Source: Treponema sp.
GTDB taxonomy: Bacteria > Spirochaetota > Spirochaetia > Treponematales > Breznakiellaceae
DNA length: 5,844 bases
Assembly (NCBI GenBank): GCA_031279925.1
Contig: JAITHQ010000023.1
Location: forward strand, 1 to 5,844
Reading direction: 5' to 3'
Shown: piece after piece, positions 1-4,309 of the stretch
Position numbering within the stretch: the stretch's first letter is position 1
Layout of the letters: each line of letters opens with the position of its first letter
The notes under the pieces: generated by a model
Told to the model about the DNA's origin: nothing
The model's input: only the letters and a program-made list of their open reading frames with translations
The model's database searches: none
Translations under genes and position numbers: made by a program

Positions 1-70
1 AGTCAATCCACTTAATAAAGACGAAGCACGATTTTAGCTTCTTGCCAGGGAACAGGCGAATTCTTGAAAA
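1..70. other. Leading non-coding segment, nothing recognised
   Basis: I see no convincing coding region, RNA gene or regulatory site in the first 70 bases on either strand. An open frame starting with TTG at 64 runs through the repeat and both hairpins downstream and looks spurious. The segment may be the intergenic tail of a gene that lies outside the window. Confidence 0.4.
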
Positions 71-100
71 ATCCACGGATTGCACGGATTTTCATGGATT
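71..100. repeat. Short degenerate tandem repeat of a CCACGGATT-like unit
   Basis: Three consecutive units of 9-10 bases share the core (C/T)A(C/T)GGATT: CCACGGATT, GCACGGATT and TTCATGGATT. On the minus strand this reads as AATCC(A/G)TG units. From memory, intergenic strings of this kind (AATCCGTG-type) occur in many unrelated bacterial genomes, but I could not check that here. No function can be assigned. Confidence 0.55.
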
Positions 101-130
101 ATACCGGTTCTGGGGAACTCAAATCCAAAC

Positions 131-162
131 GCAGTTTTGTAGCCCGTAGGGCGAAAAACTGC
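131..162. repeat. Hairpin, first of two in tandem
   Basis: An outer stem of GCAGTTTT with AAAACTGC encloses an inner GCCC-GTA-GGGC stem, separated by a small asymmetric internal loop. It lies two bases before the second hairpin at 165-201. It has no T-run directly after it, so it is not a classical terminator by itself. It may belong to the same compound repeat as the second hairpin. Confidence 0.6.
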
Positions 163-164
163 AA

Positions 165-201
165 GAGTCTGTGCAAAACTAACCGAGTTTTGCACAGGCT
201 C
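165..201. repeat. Hairpin repeat of the GAGCCTG...CAAAAC type
   Basis: A 16-bp inverted repeat with a single G-T pair surrounds the loop AACCG. The arms begin GAGTCTGTGCAAAACT and end GCACAGGCTC. The same theme, GAGCC followed by an A/T-rich CAAAA arm, recurs at 2207-2242, 3926-3947 and the ends of the 4067-4165 element. A T7 run follows at 213-219, 11 bases after the stem. That is far for an intrinsic terminator, but the hairpin could still end transcription coming from upstream. Confidence 0.7.
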
Positions 202-208
202 CCGTATC

Positions 209-237
209 TTCATTTTTTTCCCGAAAATGTCTATAAT
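209..237 (+). promoter_or_regulatory. Putative sigma-70 promoter directly abutting the start codon of the 652-aa gene
   Basis: A perfect TATAAT sits at 232-237. A weak -35 match, TTCATT (3 of 6), lies at 209-214 with a 17-base spacer. Transcription would normally begin six or seven bases after the -10 box, at about 244-245, and the ATG is at 245. The promoter starts just after the hairpin at 165-201. The poor -35 match lowers confidence, but the -10 match and spacing are good. Confidence 0.5.
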
Positions 238-244
238 ATAGTAT

Positions 245-2203
245 ATGCCTCAAGCAACCGATTTGTATTCTATTTTACGCGGATATGCCTATAAAAACCA
301 TTCAGCCTATATAGATATTGAAGGCTTTCTGGGTTTTCTTGAAAATTATGCCGCCCGTAAAGCCCCGGAACAGCCTGAATGGATAAAATGGGCGACTGAC
401 GCCAAACCTAAATTTTGGGCCGATTTTCCCGCTCTTGCGGAAAAAGGAAAATGCGTTCTGCTGGCCGATACCAAAGAAGGCCGGATATATATGCCATTTT
501 TCTACCATGAACAGCTTTTGGAGGCATATACTGACATTGACAAAATGGCGGATATTCCTTTTCCCACCGAAGAAAACCTTAAAATGGATATTCCTGAAGG
601 TAATCTGTGCATACTAAGCCTTAGTTCCGATTTGGAGATATTTTTTGACCAGCCGGAAGACACGGGGAAACAGGCAGGCGCGACTCCGCCGTATTCCACG
701 GAAGGGCCGGATATATGGAATCCGGCGACCATCATCAAACTGCTCTTTCCCCAGGACTATGGTTCCGCCCTGGTTACCGCATCCATGATACCTCACCAGC
801 TTATGGAAATAGCCCTCGTTAAAATAAGGTACTATCTTCAGAATCACAATAACAAAGTGCATGTGTTGAACAAACTTATTCCCCGGCTCCAGGGCAAGGA
901 AAAATTCCTGCGGCAAATACTCGATCAGATTATGCTCCGCCCGTTTGACTGTCTTAACGACATGGAAAGGCTTGTCGATTTTCCCTACCTTTTTTGGACT
1001 TATTTCTGTCCATTGATCAAAGACGAAATAAAAAGGGGAAACGATTATCTTAACGAAGACCTTGCCGCGCTTCAGGCGGTATGTATTATTGAAGAATGCA
1101 GCAGTTTCTACCGGGCAAAGGTGGCAAAAAAGCGCGAGGTGGATATCGCCTTTAAAACGCTGGAAGTACGCATGGAGCAAAGTCCTTGGCTTTACTCCCT
1201 GGATGACATTGTAAAGTTTACCACAGACAAAAGAATTCCTTTGCTGGAGATTTATTCCAACAAGGAACTGGAAAGATATATTCAAAAAAATCTTACCGAA
1301 GGTGTCGACAATGAACTGCCCCCCTGGTTTACCGTTCAGGGCATGGGCAGGGGCGGGCGCTGGTTTATAAAAAAGGAAAAATATCTGCCCCTGTGCGCCC
1401 AAATGCTGATCGAGGCAAGACAGCCGGTTAAAAAGGCCGTTACCAGCCGCTGGACAAAATTACTGCGGGAATTCCGAACCGAACCCGCCATGGAAAAAGA
1501 TATTGAATTTGACCGGCTGCTTGCGGTCTATACCAAATCCGTCAATTCCACTTTGGCGGGTATTCTGGAAGATCCCAGGCTTTTCTGGGTATACGAAGAA
1601 CTGGACAGTGTTAAAGGGGCTGTTCCGCCTTCGTCACGGATATTCCAAAACGGAAGATTAATCCCCATGAACGCGCTGTATGTAATTCGCCGCAAGGATC
1701 TGCTTGCCGATGCCCGGATGCATCTGCCCGCCTGGTATTCAATACCTGTTCTTACGGCTGTTTTTGCTTTCTTTAAAAATTTTGGAACGAAAAAGAAAAA
1801 ACGCGGCCAGGTTGAATATACCGTTGAAAACGATGAAAAAGCTGTGACAGGAGATAAAGAGTCAAGTGAATTGCTGCAAAGTGTGCGGGCGGTGCAGGCT
1901 GCGCTGGTCCCGCAGGGGAAGACTTTAGAGGAGTGTCTTTCCCGGCTTGGGGCGCGGTGGAGCAAACTTCTTAATAAAAAAGACCGGGAAAACCTGATAA
2001 TTGATGTACAATCCCTGGTGAAAGATTATTTGCGGCGGGCCATGAGGGTTCATAAAACAAAAAAGATTACCCGTGAAGGTTTAAGTGAAATGTCCACCTA
2101 CCTTGTTGCCAGTACCCCCGCCCTGCAAAATCTTGGAGACCAGGAATCCCTTCACCGCTACATGGAACTGTATATGTTAAAACTTCTGTTAAGCCGCAGA
2201 TAA
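245..2203 (+). CDS. Large conserved-looking protein of unknown function
   Basis: I do not recognise this 652-residue protein and assign no function. It is mostly charged, helix-forming sequence with no signal peptide. One hydrophobic stretch at about residues 496-510, followed by the basic run KKKKR (516-520), could be a short membrane or monotopic segment. Residues 316-395 (a helical region, then PPWFTVQGMGRGGRWF) have a vague winged-helix look, which is only an impression. The C-terminal 110 residues look like a helical bundle. The ATG at 245 is the only sensible start: an in-frame TAG lies two codons upstream at 239-241, and no Shine-Dalgarno sequence precedes it, so translation may be leaderless. 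The next candidate, TTG at 263, also lacks a ribosome binding site. The gene has its own promoter, ends 3 bases before a strong hairpin, and converges on the sigma operon. Codon phase is clean over 1.9 kb, so it is very likely a real gene. Confidence 0.85.
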   Translation: MPQATDLYSILRGYAYKNHSAYIDIEGFLGFLENYAARKAPEQPEWIKWATDAKPKFWADFPALAEKGKCVLLADTKEGRIYMPFFYHEQLLEAYTDIDKMADIPFPTEENLKMDIPEGNLCILSLSSDLEIFFDQPEDTGKQAGATPPYSTEGPDIWNPATIIKLLFPQDYGSALVTASMIPHQLMEIALVKIRYYLQNHNNKVHVLNKLIPRLQGKEKFLRQILDQIMLRPFDCLNDMERLVDFPYLFWTYFCPLIKDEIKRGNDYLNEDLAALQAVCIIEECSSFYRAKVAKKREVDIAFKTLEVRMEQSPWLYSLDDIVKFTTDKRIPLLEIYSNKELERYIQKNLTEGVDNELPPWFTVQGMGRGGRWFIKKEKYLPLCAQMLIEARQPVKKAVTSRWTKLLREFRTEPAMEKDIEFDRLLAVYTKSVNSTLAGILEDPRLFWVYEELDSVKGAVPPSSRIFQNGRLIPMNALYVIRRKDLLADARMHLPAWYSIPVLTAVFAFFKNFGTKKKKRGQVEYTVENDEKAVTGDKESSELLQSVRAVQAALVPQGKTLEECLSRLGARWSKLLNKKDRENLIIDVQSLVKDYLRRAMRVHKTKKITREGLSEMSTYLVASTPALQNLGDQESLHRYMELYMLKLLLSRR

Positions 2204-2206
2204 GGG

Positions 2207-2242
2207 AGCCTTTTTCAAAACCGGCTGGTTTTGAAAAAGGCT
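2207..2242. repeat. Perfect 16-bp hairpin after the 652-aa gene
   Basis: A 16-bp perfect inverted repeat (AGCCTTTTTCAAAACC with its complement) surrounds the loop GGCT, beginning three bases after the stop codon. Its position between two convergent genes suggests a bidirectional transcription stop or mRNA 3' end protector. Neither strand shows a T-run after the stem, so it is not a classical intrinsic terminator. Its left part is shared with the longer repeat at 2209-2287. Confidence 0.75.
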
Positions 2243-2287
2243 TCGGGCAACCGGCAAAAGCCAGGATTTTCCACCTAAATCCAAGGG
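2209..2287. repeat. Dispersed repeat, copy A
   Basis: This 79-base stretch aligns with 3841-3920 in the same orientation. By hand count 62 of 81 aligned columns match (about 77%), including an identical 12-base block CCGGCAAAAGCC (2251-2262 and 3885-3896) and a shared CTAAATC block. It contains the 2207-2242 hairpin apart from two bases, plus a second small stem GGATTT/AAATCC at 2264-2282. On the minus strand the latter precedes a short T-tract and could help end the sigma operon. No coding potential. Confidence 0.7.
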
Positions 2288-2312
2288 AATGGGGAATATA
2301 AAAAGGGTAAAG

Positions 2313-2801
2313 CTACAGCCCAAAGCGCTGGCTTAATTCCTTTAGGTGGCTGCCAATAAAAAAAGCGCCGTAGCTGGTTAACACAATGCCTATGGTAATG
2401 CCCACCGGCAGCAAAAAAGACATGCCGGCGGCAAGGGCTATTTTGTTAAAGTCTATGCCCAAAAAGGCGGTGCCAAGCGATACCAGTATAATAAGGCCGG
2501 TAATTACCCATCCCCGTGTGGAAAGGCCGCCCGGCGTTACCGTAGCTTCTTCCGCCTCAAGCGCGGCAAGCGATTCGCCCTCTTCCAGAGCAATCATCGC
2601 CATTACGGAATCTTCAAAGCCGGGGGCGGGGGGCAGAAAATCGCTGCGGAGTATGTCCCTGGTTACCTCAAAGCGTTCAACTTCCTGGGCGCAATCGGGG
2701 CAGGTAAGCAGGTGCAGGCCAATCCGTATCTGCTGCAGCAGGGGCATAGGTTCCCCTCCTGAATAATCATACACGGTATCTAAAATTTTTCCACAGCTCA
2801 T
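2313..2801 (-). CDS. Zinc-finger anti-sigma factor with two membrane helices
   Basis: This 162-residue protein probably binds and holds the ECF sigma factor encoded just upstream in the operon at the inner membrane, releasing it on a signal. The N-terminal half is cytoplasmic and carries the anti-sigma zinc-binding signature H30-x3-C34-x2-C37 (HLLTCPDC), with Cys3 as a likely fourth ligand. A Pro/Glu/Ala-rich linker (about 56-90) leads to two hydrophobic segments at about 97-115 and 121-148. The C-terminal tail is short, so there is no large extracellular sensor domain and sensing may need a partner. The ATG at 2801 is supported by a strong ribosome binding site (GAGGAGG, plus-strand 2807-2813) five bases away. 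The gene lies 55 bases after the sigma stop codon. The sensed signal cannot be told from sequence; whether the zinc centre is redox active is unknown. Confidence 0.85.
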   Translation of the reverse strand: MSCGKILDTVYDYSGGEPMPLLQQIRIGLHLLTCPDCAQEVERFEVTRDILRSDFLPPAPGFEDSVMAMIALEEGESLAALEAEEATVTPGGLSTRGWVITGLIILVSLGTAFLGIDFNKIALAAGMSFLLPVGITIGIVLTSYGAFFIGSHLKELSQRFGL

Positions 2802-2806
2802 ACAAG

Positions 2807-2813
2807 CCTCCTC
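2807..2813 (-). promoter_or_regulatory. Strong ribosome binding site of the anti-sigma gene
   Basis: GAGGAGG on the minus strand is five bases upstream of the ATG at 2801. It is the strongest ribosome binding site in the operon, so the anti-sigma factor may be made efficiently relative to the sigma factor, whose own site is weak and coupled to the preceding gene. Confidence 0.8.
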
Positions 2814-2856
2814 TACCTTCCCTGTTGTTTTTTAAAGAAAAATCCATTCGCCCTGG

Positions 2857-3468
2857 TCACTCAGGAACCGGCTCAAGTTTTCCCCGCAGCAGTTTTTTTG
2901 CCCTGAACACGTGGGACTTGATTGTGTTTACCGGAAAACCGGTAATTGCCTCTATCTCCTGATAGGAGCGATCATAAAAAAAGAACATATCCACACAGAT
3001 CCGGTAACGGGCGGGAAGGTCCTTTAGGGCTTCCAGTACCGTTTCCCGCGCCGTTTTGCGCAGCAGCATCCGTTCCGGGCTGTCGTTGTCATGCGCCGGA
3101 ATGCCGGCCCATTCTTCCTCCGCAAGGCTTCGGTATTCCTTTTTCCGGTTTACCCCGTTTACCGCCGTATTGTAGGCGATTTTGTACAGCCATGTTGAAA
3201 AACGGCTTCTCCCTTCAAAACGGGAAAGACTGCGGTACACCTTAAGAAAAACCTCCTGGGTAAAATCGGAGGCGTCCTCCGTGTTACGGAAAAAACTTAA
3301 GCCCATTCCATACACGGCCCGTTCATGCCGCCGCACCAGCAGCCGGAACAGGTCTTTTTGGCCCGCGATAATCTGACTTACAATAAGCTGATCATCAAAA
3401 GGGGAATCAACGTTTGTTTCACCGCCCGGTTCAGTCCTATTATCCCCATTCAGGATACCCGGATTCAT
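2857..3468 (-). CDS. ECF-type (group 4) RNA polymerase sigma factor
   Basis: This 203-residue protein has the two-domain layout of extracytoplasmic function sigma factors and should direct RNA polymerase to a specific promoter set. Region 2 spans about residues 26-104: DASDFTQEVFLKVYRSL (65-81) matches region 2.2, the core-binding helix, and FSTWLYKIAYNTAVN (90-104) matches regions 2.3-2.4. After a variable linker (105-135), region 4 spans about 136-196, with the helix-turn-helix in YQEIEAITGFPVNTIKSHVFRAKKLL (169-194, quoted in parts by position). The length is typical, with about 24 extra N-terminal residues before region 2. The ATG overlaps the stop of the preceding membrane-protein gene by four bases (ATGA), and only a weak AAAAGG precedes it, implying translational coupling. 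A zinc-finger anti-sigma gene follows. No SnoaL-like or other C-terminal extension is present. The target regulon is unknown. Confidence 0.95.
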   Translation of the reverse strand: MNPGILNGDNRTEPGGETNVDSPFDDQLIVSQIIAGQKDLFRLLVRRHERAVYGMGLSFFRNTEDASDFTQEVFLKVYRSLSRFEGRSRFSTWLYKIAYNTAVNGVNRKKEYRSLAEEEWAGIPAHDNDSPERMLLRKTARETVLEALKDLPARYRICVDMFFFYDRSYQEIEAITGFPVNTIKSHVFRAKKLLRGKLEPVPE

Positions 3469-3836
3469 TGGGCCTTTTCGCTGCGTTTTATTCCATAATA
3501 GGCCAACAAGCCAACCCCCATAGCCAAAGGAATAATACCGCCCAACAGGCCATAACTGGCCCGTTCGATAATGGCCAGCAGCACCGTTAAAGCAATGCCC
3601 ACGCTGCCCAAAAGCAGACCGGCAAGAAGGCTGAATGAAAGCAGGTTAAAATCCGGCTTGTTGTAATGCCCTGCCTGGATAAGCAGAATTCTGCGCCGGT
3701 GATTCCACAGCAGGTAGAAAAAAATTACCACCGACCCCATAACAATCCCCACAATGGGAATTATGGCGATAAGCACCTGGGCTGCGGCGGAAGAAAGCTG
3801 CTCCATAAAACCGGCTCCTGCATCCAAACCAGACAT
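3465..3836 (-). CDS. Small membrane protein with three predicted helices, first gene of the sigma operon
   Basis: This 123-residue protein has three hydrophobic segments: about 20-44, 64-90 and 95-115. A basic cluster HRRR (46-49) follows the first helix and should lie in the cytoplasm, putting the N-terminus outside. The first helix plus basic stretch resembles small DUF6249-type membrane proteins, which I recall near ECF sigma genes; this is a resemblance, not a confirmed hit. It heads the operon and its stop overlaps the sigma start, so it is probably co-regulated and perhaps part of the signalling module. The ATG at 3836 has AAAAGGG four bases upstream. Met11 is a weaker alternative start. 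The ribosome binding site lies in one arm of a hairpin (3842-3872). Confidence 0.8.
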   Translation of the reverse strand: MSGLDAGAGFMEQLSSAAAQVLIAIIPIVGIVMGSVVIFFYLLWNHRRRILLIQAGHYNKPDFNLLSFSLLAGLLLGSVGIALTVLLAIIERASYGLLGGIIPLAMGVGLLAYYGIKRSEKAQ

Positions 3837-3840
3837 TTAA

Positions 3841-3848
3841 CCCTTTTC
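3841..3848 (-). promoter_or_regulatory. Ribosome binding site of the membrane-protein gene, inside a hairpin arm
   Basis: On the minus strand GAAAAGGG ends four bases before the ATG at 3836. Its bases belong to the 3' arm of the hairpin at 3842-3872 and to the left end of dispersed repeat copy B, so a repeat supplies this gene's ribosome binding site. Confidence 0.6.
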
Positions 3849-3872
3849 AAAATCCGGTTGATCTTGAAAAAG
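3842..3872 (-). promoter_or_regulatory. Leader hairpin that covers the ribosome binding site
   Basis: In the minus-strand RNA a 12-bp stem forms between bases 3872-3861 and 3853-3842, with two G-U pairs and a 7-base loop (3854-3860). The downstream arm contains most of the ribosome binding site for the operon's first gene. Being mostly A-U, the stem is only moderately stable, so it could dampen translation or respond to temperature or a bound factor. This is an inference from pairing only. Confidence 0.5.
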
Positions 3873-3925
3873 CCTTTGGAAAAACCGGCAAAAGCCCGTT
3901 TTGTACATCTAAATCTGGGGCTGTT

Positions 3926-3947
3926 TTTCAAAACTAACGTTTTGAAA
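3926..3947. repeat. Hairpin with TAAC loop in the sigma-operon leader
   Basis: A perfect 9-bp stem TTTCAAAAC/GTTTTGAAA surrounds the loop TAAC and is followed by CTGGCTC. The CAAAACTAAC core also appears in the hairpin at 165-201, and a GAGCC motif sits at the end of the arm when read on the minus strand. It would lie near the 5' end of the sigma-operon transcript and may stabilise or regulate the leader. Confidence 0.65.
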
Positions 3948-3965
3948 CTGGCTCACTATTCCTAT

Positions 3966-3993
3966 AGTATATCATTTTTTATCCTTTTGTCAA
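3966..3993 (-). promoter_or_regulatory. Sigma-70 type promoter of the membrane protein/sigma/anti-sigma operon
   Basis: On the minus strand a perfect TTGACA (plus 3988-3993) and TATACT (plus 3966-3971, 5 of 6) are 16 bases apart. Transcription would start near 3959, giving a leader of about 120 bases containing both hairpins. The sequence fits housekeeping sigma, so any autoregulation by the ECF factor would need another promoter, which I do not see. Confidence 0.75.
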
Positions 3994-4053
3994 TTGAGCG
4001 AATTGCGACATAATTAATCTAACCGAAGAGGGGCGGAAGGCAACCGGAATCTT

Positions 4054-4178
4054 TAAAACTATCTAAGAGCCTGTTCAAATTGTGGATTTTTGCGGTCAAT
4101 AGACCGTAAAAACCCCGATTTTCGGGCTCTTTTTGAGCCTGCAAGGTAGAATTTTGAACAGGCTCTAAAACTATCTAA
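4054..4178. repeat. 13-bp direct repeat flanking the inverted-repeat element
   Basis: TAAAACTATCTAA occurs at 4054-4066 and again at 4166-4178, each copy touching one end of the element at 4067-4165. The copies are identical and differ from their surroundings on both sides. This is the pattern left by transposition with target-site duplication, or by another event that duplicated a short target. Confidence 0.8.
4067..4165. mobile_element. 99-bp MITE-like element with 13-bp terminal inverted repeats
   Basis: The ends are perfect inverted repeats, GAGCCTGTTCAAA at 4067-4079 and its complement at 4153-4165, with weaker pairing continuing inward. Inside are three further stem-loops: 4087-4112 (11 bp with one G-T pair), 4114-4126 (CCCGA/TCGGG) and, overlapping it, 4125-4139 (GGCTC/GAGCC). 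There is no open reading frame, so any movement would need a transposase elsewhere. Together with the flanking direct repeat it resembles a miniature inverted-repeat transposable element. It sits between two divergent promoters, 44 bases upstream of the trp -35 box, without interrupting either. Exact boundaries could shift by a base, since the A-T pair at 4066/4166 also extends the inverted repeat. Confidence 0.65.
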
Positions 4179-4222
4179 AAGTTGGCCCTGTATTATTTCC
4201 CCCAAAAAATTCAAATTATCCC

Positions 4223-4251
4223 TTGACACAATTCTCTTGTTACTATATAAA
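4223..4251 (+). promoter_or_regulatory. Sigma-70 type promoter of the trp operon
   Basis: A perfect TTGACA at 4223-4228 and TATAAA (5 of 6) at 4246-4251 are 17 bases apart. Transcription should start near 4258, leaving a leader of about 50 bases. That is too short for a T-box or a classical leader-peptide attenuator, and I see neither. Confidence 0.8.
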
Positions 4252-4282
4252 GAAACATATAGCGTTTCTGTAAATAGAAACG
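4251..4282 (+). promoter_or_regulatory. Overlapping inverted repeats at the trp transcription start, candidate operator
   Basis: AGAAAC at 4251-4256, GTTTCT at 4264-4269 and AGAAAC at 4276-4281 form two overlapping inverted repeats that share the middle arm. The second is a perfect 7-bp stem (CGTTTCT/AGAAACG, 4263-4282) with a 6-base loop. The array begins at the last base of the -10 box and spans the expected start site, where a repressor would block initiation. It does not resemble the E. coli TrpR operator. As RNA the two pairings are mutually exclusive only if transcription starts upstream of 4251, so DNA binding is the simpler reading. Confidence 0.5.
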
Positions 4283-4309
4283 TAAAATTGAATTGATAAT
4301 GAGGCGAAT

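Larger units (their letters stand above)
3841..3920. repeat. Dispersed repeat, copy B
   Basis: This is the second copy of the repeat at 2209-2287, in the same orientation and about 77% identical by hand count. It lies within the 5' leader of the minus-strand sigma operon. The hairpin at its left end is less perfect than in copy A, and the two copies have diverged mostly between 3897 and 3908. No coding potential. Confidence 0.7.

Noticed and set aside
64..294. 76-codon open frame on the plus strand starting with TTG
   Set aside because: It translates through the short tandem repeat and both hairpins, lacks a ribosome binding site and overlaps the start of the 652-residue gene.
614..1402. 262-codon open frame on the minus strand
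   Set aside because: It is antisense to the 652-residue gene, whose reading frame is continuous; its composition is an antisense shadow and it has no ribosome binding site or family motifs.
1528..1965. 145-codon open frame on the minus strand
   Set aside because: Antisense shadow of the same large gene, rich in Ser/Arg, without recognisable motifs.
2207..2242. Classical rho-independent terminator for the 652-residue gene
   Set aside because: The stem is strong but no T-run follows on either strand, so I call it a hairpin repeat with possible terminator or stabiliser function only.
3666..4013. 115-codon plus-strand open frame running through the sigma-operon leader
   Set aside because: It overlaps the membrane-protein gene in antisense and then crosses repeats and a promoter, so it is not a plausible gene.
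4258..4309. Trp leader peptide, attenuator or T-box before trpE
   Set aside because: The leader is only about 50 bases, with no tandem Trp codons and no terminator/antiterminator pair or T-box core sequence.
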